Source of the DNA: Anastrepha obliqua
Taxonomy: Eukaryota > Arthropoda > Insecta > Diptera > Tephritidae
NCBI RefSeq assembly: GCF_027943255.1
Contig: NC_072895.1
Span: 49,326,001-49,390,000, forward strand
Direction of reading: 5' to 3'
DNA length: 64,000 bases
Part shown: one piece after another, positions 1-11,339 of the stretch
Position numbering within the stretch: position 1 is the first letter of the stretch
Layout of the letters: every line of letters begins with the position of its first letter
Notes under the pieces: generated by a model
Told to the model about the DNA's origin: nothing
Database searches by the model: none
The model's input: the letters and a program-made list of their open reading frames with translations, nothing else
Translations under genes and position numbers: made by a program

Positions 1-233
1 TCGTGTAGGTGAGGAATTTATTTCTCGTTTCGGACCAGTAGACCGGCCACCAACATCGTGTGATATTACACCTTTGGACTTTTATTTATAGGGATGTAAA
101 GTATAAAGGCAACATCACTAAAGTTATCCACGAGATACCGACCAAAGTCCTCGTGCAAGACACTCAAAATTGACGTTTCTGGATGGCCAAATTACGGCGG
201 AGTTGGGGCCAACATTTGAAAGGCATTATTTAA
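1..233 (+). mobile_element. DD41D (rosa-type) mariner, 3' end fragment
   Basis: The plus strand reads as the C-terminal part of a Tc1/mariner transposase. It begins just before the block ISRFGPVDRPPTSCDITPLD, which contains the third catalytic Asp, and continues through a decayed FYL-stop-G segment. It ends at the conserved tail LKGII followed by a stop at 231-233. The same block occurs in the copy at 39133-40171 (SCDITPLDYFLWGY), so the two belong to one family. A stop and at least one frameshift follow the catalytic block, so the gene is dead. The element enters from the left edge of the window, so its 5' part is not visible. Confidence 0.8.
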
Positions 234-364
234 AAAAAATAAATGTGATACATAGTTCTACACAAAAGTAATAGAAATTGCTCAACAATTTCAATTTTTG
301 TTGTTTTATTTCATTTTGAAATTTTCCAAATACCTCCAAACTGATCACCCTTTATATAATAAGT

Positions 365-626
365 TTTGTCATGTTTCTCCTTCTACTTGTGGTGTGTTTA
401 TTGATGTTTCTCCTCAGTTATGCCACCTGCAAACGGCAGATAGTTTTTTATTAGCAGCTTTTTTCATTGCAGAAATACACCCAGAGGCTTGCCCTTGCCT
501 GCCGAGATGCGACTACTTAGAAAAACACTTTTCTATCATATGGTATTTCATGCCCACACTGGGTTTCGATTTGGGGCCCTAATGAATGGTAGTCACAAAC
601 TAAATCATTCGGCTAAGGTGGCAGCC
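365..626 (-). repeat. SINE-A copy 1 (tRNA-derived, decayed)
   Basis: On the minus strand the block starts with a tRNA-like head (TTAGCCGAATG, near 609-619). It continues through the conserved body words TCTGCCGTTTG and CACACCACAAGTAG. It aligns by eye along its whole length with the better preserved copies at 60766-61095 and 14446-14707. It is more diverged than those copies, and its tail side runs into AT-rich sequence without a recognisable simple-repeat tail. Confidence 0.7.
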
Positions 627-1379
627 AGTTTTGCACTTATGTTACAGCACCAGTAAATTTCTGCTACAATTACACTCGCTGAATTTTTTGCTCTGTATTC
701 CTTATTTAAACTGTAGTTTTAGTTATCATTTATAGACTTAGATTTTTTGTCCACTTAGTTAAAAAAAAATTCAACTAAAAGTTTAACTTTTGCTATCAAA
801 AAGCTGAAACCTGCAAGCATTGATAAAATTAGCAAAAAATTGCATGAGTCAAAATATTTAATTTATTGAAAATTGCATGAGATAAAAAAGTTATGACTGT
901 AGGAATGAATATGGAGCATGAAATATTTTTTTATTTTTTTCTCTTCAACGCATTCCAGAGAAGCGCATTTTCTGTTATGCTTTTCACTCCCCATTTACTG
1001 TTGTTAATTTTCCACCCGAAGCTCTCTTTTGCTATAAAAAGGATGCTGTACAGAATATGAATGGAAATTTAACTCGTTAAATTTCATTCAAGGTAACTGA
1101 GTCATACTTAGTGGCATCCGTGGGAAACTATTCTTTTTGCACTCTGTTAAAAGCGCACAACAGTATGAACTTGAAAGAAATGACATTTCTTAAAAATAAT
1201 ATGCTACAATAGGATTCAATTTGTGCGGACTTAAATGACATAGAGTTATTATGAAAAATGTCTCCACAAACAATAGAAAAAATGCTGCTGCCAGTTTGTT
1301 ATTATTTTTTATGTTGCATATTTTACACTGTTTCGCGCTCTCTGCTCATATTTTTCTCACGCATACATACATATACACA
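627..1379. other. AT-rich sequence, nothing recognised
   Basis: No reading frame with protein-like composition, no repeat shared with the rest of the window and no transposon homology was seen on either strand. Confidence 0.5.
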
Positions 1380-1940
1380 CACATACTCTTGGTGAGTTGC
1401 GACGACCTTTAGTGTTATCTTCTTATGCGCTACTTTCACATTTTGTCGCTCCCATGCGTAAACTAATCATTACGCTCATCAACTCATCTACTCGCTGCTG
1501 TCAACGCCGTTAACGCTGCCCAACCGCCTAACTATTCATCCTGCATCGCCTTGCCAAAAAATTGTGTCTACCGTTTTTAAGCCTTCTTCTTGTGAGCATC
1601 AACATTCACCTACTGCCCATTCGTTGCGTACGCTCGCGTATCTGTCGTCGCATTCGTTACTTTCGAAACCATCGTGATTACAGTTGCTTACAGTTAGCAG
1701 GCTGCTGTCGTTGCTGTCCGTCGCTGTTGAATGTCGCTGCTCGCCGACGACGATGTTTCGCACGCATCAACAATACGCCATTCAGTTACTGTTCGACCGT
1801 TCGCGTGACGGGTGTATTTAGGCGCATCAAACGGCGAGTAAAGCAGTGCAGCAGCAGCGTAGCGCAAAGCAGAGCAGAGCAGAGCAGTGTTGTGTGGAAT
1901 ATTAAAGCACAATAGTGAATTGGCTGTCCCGATAATCGTC
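1380..1940 (+). promoter_or_regulatory. GC-richer block, candidate promoter or 5' leader
   Basis: This is the most GC-rich long stretch in the first 20 kb and contrasts sharply with its AT-rich flanks. It contains an initiator match TCAGTT at 1782-1787. At the downstream-promoter-element distance (1811-1815) GGTGT matches four of five consensus positions. A short GCAGA-type repeat follows at about 1864-1885. Such composition is common in 5' leaders of dipteran developmental genes. There is no convincing coding frame; the open frames on both strands look compositionally random. The call is inference from composition and a weak core-promoter match. Confidence 0.3.
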
Positions 1941-3539
1941 AATGAGAACAGCTGATGGTTGAAATATTGTGAAAAAAACACGAGTGTTCAAAAAAATTTA
2001 AATTTATACATTTGATGAAAAAAAACCAATCGCTGGAGTTTTCATGATTTTCGGTTTTTAAGATTAGCCTACAATTAAGAAAGGTGTTCCGGCAATTCTT
2101 GCAATGCGTTGCCGTAAAGCTCACCATTATAGTGCGCTAACAACAGATGGTACATGACGACGTACATTAGTGGAATAATAAAAAAAAAAATATTTACTAG
2201 CGCCATGTGAATTATCAGAAATTTGAAATAAGAATAATAACAAAATATGCAACAACCGACTACGCGCACAAGAAAAATGTGCAAGTGTTAGTGACACATA
2301 AATAAAGATAAATAGCACATCCGTAGAAATCTCCAGCTTCCTGCGGAAGTCATTACGCTTACGAATGAGTTGGCGCATGTGAAAGTGAGTGTGCTGTTTT
2401 TGTAAAAATACCTACGCGTAAATGCTCGTATGTGTGTGTGCACCTATAAACATCCATATGCCTGTAAATATTTGTATAAATCTATTGTCGTGCCCACCTG
2501 CACGTTTCAGGCACACATGCGTACATACAAACTGATATAGTGAGATCCGTGCCATGGCGGCAGCCATGGCGTATGAGCAACATCTTTTATGCAATTTAAT
2601 TTACAAGCAGTGCATATGTGCGGACGCTCATGTGTATGTGTGAATGTACATATATCAGTGATTGCTTTAAGTGCGTCTATTTCTTCTTCTGCTACACAAT
2701 TTTTGCATTTTTACATTCTCTTACTTTAACTTATTTTTCTTATTTTTTAACATTCAATGAAGTGTGTGTTTTTTGTTCCCTTTTTGGAGAACACATTTAC
2801 TTAGCTCTTGTTATGCTGTCTGTTACCTTAAAGCTATTACTTAGAGTGTTAATCAAATAGGCTGACAATCAGTCTGTCAGCAAGTGAATCAGTCACTCAG
2901 TTAAGCAGTTAAGGGGAAGTGCATGTAAGCGCACTGGGCGGACTGAGGATTGCTGATTGTTGTTTTGAGTTTTGGTAACATTATATTTTGCGAATATTTT
3001 TGTTATCTATGCCTTGCCTTTCTTTGTTACTAATATCATTACTTTAATACAGAAAGGCAGCATCTTATGTTTTTGTCATTGATAAGGGAAAGAAGGAAAA
3101 GCAAACTTAGTACAACATAAATTTCTGGAAAAACTATTTTTTCCAATCGCAGTTTTGTAAATTTTGTAGCATTTCTGTTTTACTTTAAGTTCTAAAATTA
3201 ATTTTATGATTCAACAAAAATAATAACATCAATAATTTGATAAAAAAAGTTTTAAAAAAAGTGCTTTTATTTTAATTTTCGCCTATTTTTTTTCATTTAT
3301 TTGCAGAAAGTACAGACTAACTATTTATTATTTTGGTAATTTCTGCTTCTCAAATGAATGAGCTACGAGCCCAGATGGGACTAAAAATGGGGAAAAATAT
3401 ATTAGAATGATATGTTGCTACCATAGGCATCGTACGCGATTCACGATATTGTTTGGACTAGACTTATATGGTACATTTTAGGTCGAGTGTGCTGAGAATG
3501 CACAAATAGCATTCGTCTATACAAACAGCTATCATACCC
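1941..3539. other. AT-rich intergenic or intronic sequence
   Basis: Contains TG/CA-rich microsatellite-like stretches around 2420-2660 and otherwise unremarkable AT-rich DNA. The open frames here are low-complexity or microsatellite translations. A polypyrimidine-AG acceptor-like site near 3290-3306 is followed by sequence that does not look coding. Confidence 0.5.
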
Positions 3540-4076
3540 ATCTTTCCTTATGTTAGGTTAGGTAGTGCTGGCTGATCTGTAAAAAGATCCCACTTAGACC
3601 AATAGGGTTCATTGTGTTACCTGTACTATGTATTTTGGAGTCGAAGATATCATTTTATAGAATTCATAATATACGTCTTCGCTAGTTTTAACAAGTCGTT
3701 CAGCAATATCCCTGAAGCATGGAAAATATGCTGATCCTAGCCTATTTTGGCAGTTTCGTACGATGTTGAGTGTTCCCATATCGACTGCGTTTCCAAAGCT
3801 ACTATCCTTATTTAATTCCGTTTTCAGAAAGGAGAGTGATGGGTATATGTTTGACGTGCTCAATTTCGGCAACCGAAGTTCCTTTGTGTCTTGGTGTCTC
3901 ATTGTTTCTGCAAAGTTCATATATTTTTGATCTGCATTGTTGAACACTTTCCAAGTTATTGCATACAGCCATAATTGCTTTAATAGCCGCTTGACTACCA
4001 ATGAAATGTTTGTCCGAGCATTAAGAGAAGTTAGTTAAAGAGCTAATTCAACTGCTTTTGCTGCAGCATAGATTTC
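3540..4076 (-). mobile_element. Older LINE, RNase H domain, downstream half
   Basis: On the minus strand, from the jockey insertion point downwards, the translation reads QTEIYAAAKAVELAL and then SQAAIKAIMAVCNNLESV. This is the central part of a LINE RNase H domain, with the conserved SQAAIKA around the second acidic residue. It is the direct continuation of the RNase H start on the other side of the jockey element (6686-6832). The frame is then lost to indels. The block ends in a common LINE 3' sequence near 3540-3610 (ACAGATCAGCCAGCA on the minus strand). The longest open frame across it (3609-4001) is out of phase with the RNase H frame and is not the gene. The clade is uncertain (R1/LOA/I-like). 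Confidence 0.7.
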
Positions 4077-5815
4077 AGTTTGAAATATTTTGTGTTTTTT
4101 TTTTGTTTTTTTTTTTAACTTTATTTTGTATTCTGTCTATACTTACAATGCTTAGAAGACATTTTACAAATATTTGGTTACATTTAAGAGTGGCTTTGAT
4201 TTTAGTATTAAAGGAATATTTCCAGTGAAATACCTTTTCTATAGATGGCTCTTGGACGAGCTGAATTGGTGTTTTTCTTTTCAACCTTAAAAAGGCACAT
4301 GATGGTGACATGAGGGTAGAGGCCAGTTCATTTGGGTGCGATTGAAGTCGATTTCGGTATTTACTGGTTACATTTTGTATTTCCTCTTTTATTGAAGGGA
4401 TGTCTAAGTCCCGATGAATTTGGGCATTTGTCACGTACCACGGAGCGTTGACTAGGGTGCGTAGAGTCTTGCACTGGAAACGCTGCAAGATTTCCAAGTT
4501 TGAATTTGACGCAGTACCCCACAGTTGGATTCCGTAAGTCCAGACTGGTTTTATCACAGATTTGTAGAGGATAAGTTTGTTGTCCATTGAGAGGGTGGAT
4601 TTGCGGTTGAGCAGCCAGCACATATTACGAAATATTAAACCTAGAGCTTTCCTTTTTGTAAAGATATGCGTTTTCCACGTAAGCCGTTTATCCAAATGAA
4701 TGCCTAGATATTTAGCACTATCACATTGCGGAATTGGAATACGGTTTAAGTTGATTTGTGGGCAGGTGGTTCTTTTTGTGGTAAAGGTTACGTGTTGAGG
4801 TTTTTGTTCATTTACTTTCAACCGCCAGCTCCGGAGCCATTTGGAGATTTTATTTATGCTTATTTGGAGCATATAAAAGGCTTCTACGGGATCCACTGCT
4901 GTCGCCATAGTAGCAGTGTCATCGGCAAAAGTGCCAGTTAGTACACCTTTTGTGATTGGACCTAATATACTGCCTTGTGGGACCCCAGCTTTAATTTGTT
5001 GGAAATTGGAAATTTCATTTTCGTAATTTACGTAGAACATTCGTTGGTTTAGATATAATTTAAGGAGCAAATAGGCATTTAGTGTTAATTTATTTTTTAC
5101 TTTAAAGAGTAGGCCTTGGTGTCACACTTGGTCGAAGGCTTGTGATATGTCCAGGAAAACTGCTGAACAGATTTGTTTTCGGTCGAGCGCTGTTTGTATT
5201 TTTTCGACAAGTCTACGGACTTGCTCAATTGTCGAATGCTCATTCCTGAAACCAAACTGATGTTTCGGAATTATTTGTTTGCGTTCGATAAAAACCATTA
5301 AACGTTTAAGGAAGATCTTTTCAAAAACTTTCGATAGTATTGGTAGAAGACTGATTGGGCGATAGGATTTTAATTTCTGTTACTTTCCATTGAGAAAATG
5401 GGAAAATGTTTCTGGTTAAGCACGCATTAAACACTTGAGTAATGAAATTATAGGGTTCAGGAGGTAGTTTTTTGAGAATTTCGGCCGTGATGAGATCACA
5501 TCCTGGTGCCTTGTGATCTTTTAGCTTTTTAATAGTGCTAACTATTTCACTTTTGGTGAACTTCTTCATCGGTAGCTCTATTTGGTAGGGTTCGTTTAAA
5601 AAGGCAGCAACAGTGCTGTCAAAACAAAGATCAGCTTCAGTATCGTTTGGTGTAAAAATATCTTTTAGATATTTAGAAAAAAGCTCAGATTTCTCGATTG
5701 CGGTTTTCGCCCATGGACCATCTTTTTTACGAAGTGGTGAACGGTACTCTTTTGTGGTACTTACTTTTTTGCTCCACAGGGAGTAATTGGTGAGGTGTGT
5801 TGGTTCCAAGCCCCA
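4075..5815 (-). pseudogene. Jockey reverse transcriptase, broken
   Basis: The N-terminal part (5321-5809) carries the RT entry motif KAPGCDLITAEILKKLP. The finger region continues in another frame through PISLLPILSKVFEK and FGFRNEHSTIEQVRRLVEKI. The LDISQAFD block (first catalytic Asp) is followed by a TGA at 5122-5124 where the family has Trp. Next come AGVPQGSILGPI and FADD (4918-4929), with roughly a dozen residues missing between them. The thumb and C-terminus keep open frame to 4075, the last residues being translated tail. The enzyme would copy element RNA at a nicked target; this copy is inactive. Confidence 0.88.
4077..4088. repeat. Target site duplication, copy 1 (jockey insertion)
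   Basis: AGTTTGAAATAT on the plus strand, identical to 6674-6685. The two copies bound the jockey element exactly. Confidence 0.85.
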
Positions 5816-6673
5816 TAGAAACTACCTCATTTCTTTATCGTGTTGCTCTTTCAATAATAATTTTATTTCTTTTGATAATTTGCTAAAACGGCTTTTATAT
5901 TCAGGAGATCTTGTTTGTTGCCATATTTTTCTTGCCTGGCGTTTCTCTTTCAGTTTGTTTCTTAGGAAGATACCGATGTTTGAATTTCTTTGTGTACGAG
6001 TATGAGGACTCACAGGAGTGGTGGATGACCACGCTGCATTCTGGATGCATTTTGTTAGATACTCGGTAGCCTTGATTATATCTTCCTCGTTTTTTAGAGC
6101 AACTTTTATGCCAAGTGTCGATGTCAAAATGGTTTTAAATTGAGTCCAATTTGTACGGCTGTTGGTAAGTTGGCAGTTTTGGGGCCTATTTTCGAGTTTA
6201 TCATTTATTGTGATTATCACTGGCGAATGGTCAGAAGAAAGATCCAGGCAGGAATTACAGGTTATCTGCAGGTACGATAGACCTTTGACGACACAAAAAT
6301 CAACAAGATCAGGAATCTTTTTTGGGTCTGAAGGCCAATAAGTTGGCTCTCCCGTTGAGAAAACTTTCAAGTTCATTGATGTCGTTGCGTTGTGCAATTC
6401 GCGTCCCTTTGTTGTCGTAAGCCGAGAACCCCATAGTGTATTTTTTGCATTATAGTCACCTCCTGCTATAAAGCGTGCTCCCAGGGTTTTAAAAAACTTA
6501 ACATATTCTTTATTTTTAATTTTGTGTTTAGGTGGACTGTATATTGCAGAAATAAGTAATGCACCGATTGAGTCTTGTACTATGACATTTGTTGCTTGAA
6601 TTTCTTCTGTTCTATAATGTGTAGATTGATAGTGCTTGATTGATTTCTTTATAAGAATAGCAGAGCCTCCGTG
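4089..6673 (-). mobile_element. 5'-truncated jockey-clade LINE
   Basis: A non-LTR retrotransposon running right to left. It starts abruptly inside the endonuclease domain at 6673 and continues through reverse transcriptase. It ends with an AATAAA signal and an A-rich tail (T-rich on the plus strand, about 4090-4119). Identical 12-bp duplications flank it at 4077-4088 and 6674-6685. Together the 5' truncation, A-tail and target duplication are the signature of target-primed reverse transcription. The protein matches the jockey clade (YLGIHLDKRLTWKTHI, WTYGIQLWGTASNSNLEILQ), and jockey elements carry no RNase H of their own. Frameshifts, a premature TGA at 5122-5124 and a small deletion before the catalytic FADD show that it cannot encode a working polymerase. 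Confidence 0.9.
5822..6673 (-). pseudogene. Jockey AP-type endonuclease, 5'-truncated
   Basis: Minus-strand frame with the APE-like endonuclease blocks in order: GGSAILIKKSIKHYQ near the truncation point, FIAGGDYNAKNTLWGS (the GGDFNAKH block) and SSDHSPVIITI (the catalytic SDH block). The first part of the domain, including the catalytic Glu, is absent because the element was truncated on integration. The open frame extends beyond the element to 6832, but residues 1 to about 50 of that frame belong to the RNase H domain of the interrupted older LINE. The apparent 336-residue protein is therefore an insertion chimera. Confidence 0.88.
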
Positions 6674-6685
6674 AGTTTGAAATAT
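6674..6685. repeat. Target site duplication, copy 2 (jockey insertion)
   Basis: AGTTTGAAATAT on the plus strand, identical to 4077-4088. Confidence 0.85.
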
Positions 6686-7062
6686 ACTACAGTAATTTGG
6701 TAGTCTGGAAGACTTTTTAAGATGAAATTGCTGACAAAAGACAGCCGCTTCTACTCCTTCCACCATTTTGGACCCATCTGTAAAGAAAATGTATGAATGG
6801 TATCTGGATTTTAGACCTTTTGTGCCATCCATTTTGCATTATACTGACGCTAGGCTTTCGCACAAATTTAACTCGTGGAATCACGTGGTCTGAGCTTTCG
6901 TTTGAATCCAGAACATTGGTATGACCAAAAAGCTTCTGTGAGAATTGACCTGACATCTTTAGTCTTCAGATCATTGGCTGAGTTTCTTACTTTAAGCCTC
7001 TGTATTGGAAAATTCTGGTTCTTCTCAATTCTAATTAATCTACTGTAATGAAAAGTGGACAA
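6686..7062 (-). mobile_element. Older LINE, RT/RNase H junction, upstream half
   Basis: On the minus strand this gives the linker before RNase H (SSDHVIPRVKFVRKPSVSI) and then the RNase H opening IFFTDGSKMVEGVEAAVF, whose first catalytic Asp lies at about 6776-6778. It continues as KSSRLPNYCSIFQ up to the jockey target site. Two frames must be combined, so the copy is frameshifted. Together with 3540-4076 it forms one RNase H domain split by the younger jockey insertion. Confidence 0.75.
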
Positions 7063-8625
7063 CCGTGTTTTTGTCCCTTCGTCGCATTTGCGCTACTAAA
7101 CCATTGAATGAAATGGAAATGCCAATTTGCTACAACATCAGTAATTCCAATTTAAGCAATAAAAAACGTCAAGTCTGAATATTTAGAGAAAGCAAATCAA
7201 AACACATTGAGAACTGAATACGAAATACCAAAAAAACAATTACTTTGCTTTACATTTTCCACAAAAAATGAATCAATGCTGTGATAGAATTGATACAAAG
7301 AACTGCTGCGTGTTAATAGGTGTCTGAAAATTTATTTGTTCAATACCAGGCACTACTGCATATACTTTTTACTGATTCTTCGTTTGTGAAATGAGTTTGG
7401 GCTGGATTTTTATTTAATTTAAATCTAAATTAAATTAATTTCTTTGTATTAAATTTTATTATTATTCTTACAACTGAAAAAAATTTGAAACTTCAAAGCA
7501 GAAAAGACAAAATATTGCACTTTAATACATACCAAATGTAAGTCAAAGTAAGTGGCAAAGCTTTTAAAGATATTTATATGGGATGGGCTAACATCTATTT
7601 GAATTGTACCTCAGGATAGGCTGGCTGCTATTGGGATAGGTTGAGTTAAGGAAGCTGGCACTCTCAACGGATTTCATAGTATTTTCAGAAATCTTCGAAA
7701 TTCCCAAAGTCTATTGGTATTTTCCAAGTCTCTCCGGAATTCAAAGAAAGTCTTGTCAAGTTGGAGATGGCGCACTTTCCTCACAGTAGAGCAGTGGCCT
7801 AATAGTATTCGATACCCCTTCTCATTTTTGCAGCTTCCTCAAACGTCACTTATTGGAAAGCCAATTCGGCGCGACTTTATTATTTAACTAGCCTAACATA
7901 ATCCTTGGCTGTTAGTGCCAACATTCTACTTACACAAGAAATGGCTAAAGACTTCAAAAACTACGAGAGAAACTATCCAATAATAACCTACTCTTCACTG
8001 ATTGCTGCGAAATCCTTTCCACTAAATTAAAATATTTATATTTACTAGTACTCATTATTGAAACGCTCAATAGGCTGAGAAGAAGGTGTAGCTTTAACGA
8101 TTAGGGTATTGCACCTGGAGGATTGGCTTTTTTCATGAAGGTTTTTAAATGTTAATATTAAGATTTCACAAGAATAGGTGACTGGTGGCTCAGTTTTTGG
8201 AGATAAATAAAAGAAATATCTTTTATATTTTGCGTCCAATAACACCACACAGCAATTTTGGGTATTGGAAACAGCCAATTTATTTTGAATATTAAGTCAT
8301 AAGTAAAAAAGGAACTTCTCCGATTTTCTTCTGTGCTTTTAGATTTCGATATTGGAGTTTTAGTGAATAATTATTTAAAATTAATGTGTGCAAGTAAGTG
8401 AAAAAGGAAAAAATATGGTCGTAATCAGCTATTCCACCAACTGATAAGCTATATTTTTTTCGAATAAAATTTTTTACCAGTGCTTTAGGGGTAAAAAATC
8501 AGATCTTAGAAAAAAATCTCATATTAAAAAAAAAATATTATCAATTTTTAAAAATAGGTGTTGCCGAATTTATCATACGCTCTTTCCTTTTATAAGCATA
8601 ATTTTATTTTTGCATATAAAAATTT
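7063..8625. other. AT-rich sequence, nothing firmly recognised
   Basis: No shared repeat or transposase homology was seen. A minus-strand frame around 7600-7850 faintly resembles a LINE C-terminus but is too weak to call. Confidence 0.45.
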
Positions 8626-9550
8626 GATTTATTTATTTATTTACAAACGTGGTATAATAATATAATTATTTTAAAACGAGAATAGGAGGAGCACTGGCTG
8701 TCAGGACCTTCGGCTCTCTGATTTGTTATAAAATGAATTATGAATTAGTTATAGGCAAACTAGGTAAAATTTTAGTAAATTAGTTAAATAAGTTTCTTTA
8801 AATCGGTCTGTGCTAAGTAATCTGATATTTTTATAATATTTTCGGACATATATTTTTTAATAGTGATGATGGGATTTGGTCCCCAAAAATATTGCTCCTT
8901 ACTGTGGAAAATTGTGTGCAGTTGTCGAGAAGATGAATTGATGTTAGTGCTGATGTAGGGCAGTGTTGGCAGTTTGGCCGGTTAGGTCTGTTGAATATAT
9001 AGGCGTGGCTTGCAATCGTATGCCCAAGCCGTAGCCGAACAGACATTTTGACATCATTGTATCGGCAGTAAGATAGATAGTCGGGTTTTAGCCTGTTTGG
9101 ATTAAATGTAGTGTATTGGTGCTGTGTAGATCCCCATGTAATCAATTGTTTTTGATACAGGTAATTGAGTACATATTTTTTCAAGTCTTTTTTCGAAAAC
9201 TTGTTAAACGTTTTGAGCGGTTCCATGGCGGCCAATTTAGCTCGTTCACCCGCTATTTCGTTCCCTTTAATTCCTGCGTGGCCTGGTACCCACATTAATT
9301 TTATGTTGTTGTTATTGCTGATCAGTTTGTTGCGAATTAGGGAAATAACATAAGTTGTATTTCTTATATTCAGTATTGACGCTATTGTTGATCTGCCGTC
9401 AGTGCATATAATTGTTTTAAGATTTGAGTTTTCAACAGAAATGAGCCCGTTGAGGATTGCTGTGGCTTCAGCTGTGTAAACAGAGGCAAAATGGGGAAGG
9501 ATACCTGCTGAGACAGTGTTTCCCGAAGAATCCATCCATCCAATCAATCA
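8626..9550 (-). mobile_element. I/LOA-like LINE, RNase H domain and 3' end
   Basis: The minus-strand frame 9547-8831 carries the second half of a LINE RNase H domain: VYTAEATAILNGLISVEN, then the TDGRSTIASI block. Next comes WVPGHAGIKGNEIAGERAK (the WxPGHxGxxGNExAD motif). It ends in the zinc-knuckle-like tail CQHCPTSALTSIHLLDNC. The frame runs about 238 residues without interruption, but a stop at 9548-9550 blocks it where the family reads a Trp, and the YTDGS opening is destroyed. Below 8831 lies a 3' untranslated stretch ending in a TAAA-type tail (TTTA repeats at 8626-8644 on the plus strand), which marks the retrotransposon end. Confidence 0.8.
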
Positions 9551-9559
9551 TGTTCCATT

Positions 9560-10150
9560 CGCCAAGTAGAGGGTTAGTGAGCTCTGAAAATAAGCGTTGA
9601 TAGGATATTGGGCTAGTGTCACTTTTATTGAGTTTTTTTAATTCCAAGATGAAAAAAGACTTGTTTATGTGCCAGGGCGACTCATATGCATAAATCCAAA
9701 ACTCAACATCTGTTACAATTTCCTAGACGTTTTTTCAACCACTGTTGCTGAATTTCCTTATTATATTTCTACAATAAACGGCACGATTGCTTTTTTTGGG
9801 CCATTGCAAAATTATGCAATATTGAATGTATGTCAGGTCCTCTAATGTCCGGATACCTCTATCTCACGATATGTCACATGACGATCTTACGTTATTGACT
9901 GACGCACAGCATCGATTATTTTTAGCACAACAACTGTTTTTGGACGACCTTCATCGAATTCATTCTGTAAAGATCAACGGCCGCTTTAGAACTTGTTGTA
10001 CCAGCGATTTACAGTGGCTAAGTGAGGTGCTTCGACGCCAAAAGTCCAGGTCATTTGATCTGTGCACTCCTGATTTGATAATGCACGTCGAAAATCGTAA
10101 CGCACGTAAAGTTTCACGAGTTTATTCCATCTTTTGTGCGAGATGAATTT
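9560..10150 (-). mobile_element. Decayed DD34D mariner, N-terminal half
   Basis: Minus-strand translation gives DFRRALSNQECTDQM, FGVEAPHLATVNRWYNKF, LQNEFDEGRPKTVVV and DRHVTYREIE. These match residue for residue the start of the mariner transposase at 26736 (FRRGLTQQHC, LQDEFREGRPKSVVV, DRHVTYREIE). A further WIYAYES block around 9660-9690 probably corresponds to its WIYAYEPE. Several stops and frameshifts are present and the 3' half is missing; it abuts the LINE fragment below. The open frame on the opposite strand (9826-10146) is an antisense shadow. Confidence 0.8.
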
Positions 10151-11339
10151 TTGAACTCACTGAAAAAAGATCAAGTAAATCTTCTAATTTACTGATACAT
10201 GAAATATATTAGAGTATAGATGCTCAACAGCTAAGCTTTGTATCCATTATTTTGGAATGCTCACATTAATTAAGAGGTCAAATGAGAGCTTAACGCCACT
10301 AGGCACAAAATAATGGGTGAAACGTGCAATTCTTCTGTGAAAAAACAACTTCAGTTATAAGATTATAAGATAACAACAATGTTACGCCTTTGTAAGTAAG
10401 AGAAAATAAATTGTGAAGTAGCACTGTTTAGGCTTGCAAAGCGTGGCACATTTCAGTGTATGCTACTGTTTTGTCCTTACTTTATACTTAACCATCTGCT
10501 TCTTATCTTCTTCCTGGTGTAGTTGTAATAATTCTCTTCCCATTTATCTACATCTTGGGTTTCATGCTACTAAAAACTAATGTGGTATTAGTTGTCCTCA
10601 TTTAAAACACTTTTTTCTAATTCTCCTATTCCAACACAGCGAACCGCAAAGAGCATTTCGCTGTTACTCCCCTTCTTCAACTATAACCGAATGCTATCGC
10701 TTTGCGGATGCGAGTTCATTGCTACTACAAAATAAACAACAAACGACCGCCGGGAATTGTGCGTCGTATGTATTTGTACTTTCATACATAGACACTTTTG
10801 CATATATATCTTGGCACAGGTACAAATGTATATGTGTGGAACTAACTATGAGGCTAATGCAGTGCTTTGTCGCTTTAGTTACCATCTGAGACGCACAGTC
10901 TACTTATTTGCTATTGGTCTGCTGGCAACAACATCAAATGTTAATACGTTTATAAGTCACTTAGCTGGGACGCATCAAAGCACATTTTTGTTTCGAGATA
11001 TTTACCTTGTTACCTTCCAAAGTGTACAGTGCGTATACGTAACTAGTTAGTGCCATGCTTCGTGTATATATTTGGTATAGTGATAAGGTAGAGATATATA
11101 TTATATATGTGATAAATATTAATGGATTATACACTGGAGCTATACACGGCTAAAAAGATTTCTTAAATTTATTACAAATTTACCTGCTGATCGCTGTATC
11201 TCTCATGCAGAAGCCCTTGCTATGAGGAAAGCAGACAAAAGATAATGGAAGGAAACTAAATTACCAAAACGGTAACCGAATGTGTCACATATTGCTAAAA
11301 AACTAAAAATTTCGCATATCCAAAAGGTGCAATAGTAAT
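10151..11339. other. Unique AT-rich sequence
   Basis: No recognised protein, repeat or RNA signature. Slightly GC-richer around 10640-10900, without a coding-like frame. Confidence 0.45.

Noticed and set aside
1562..1981. Overlapping open frames on both strands with Arg/Cys- and Ala-rich translations
   Set aside because: Composition follows the local GC-rich, CGT/GCA-rich DNA; no domain or start context.
3609..4001. 130-codon minus-strand open frame next to the jockey element
   Set aside because: A different frame of the same strand carries the RNase H words (SQAAIKAIMAV), so this open frame is out of phase.
7600..7850. Possible LINE C-terminus on the minus strand
   Set aside because: The resemblance is limited to scattered residues without the Cys/His knuckle.
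9826..10146. 106-codon plus-strand open frame
   Set aside because: Antisense to a clear mariner N-terminal remnant on the minus strand.
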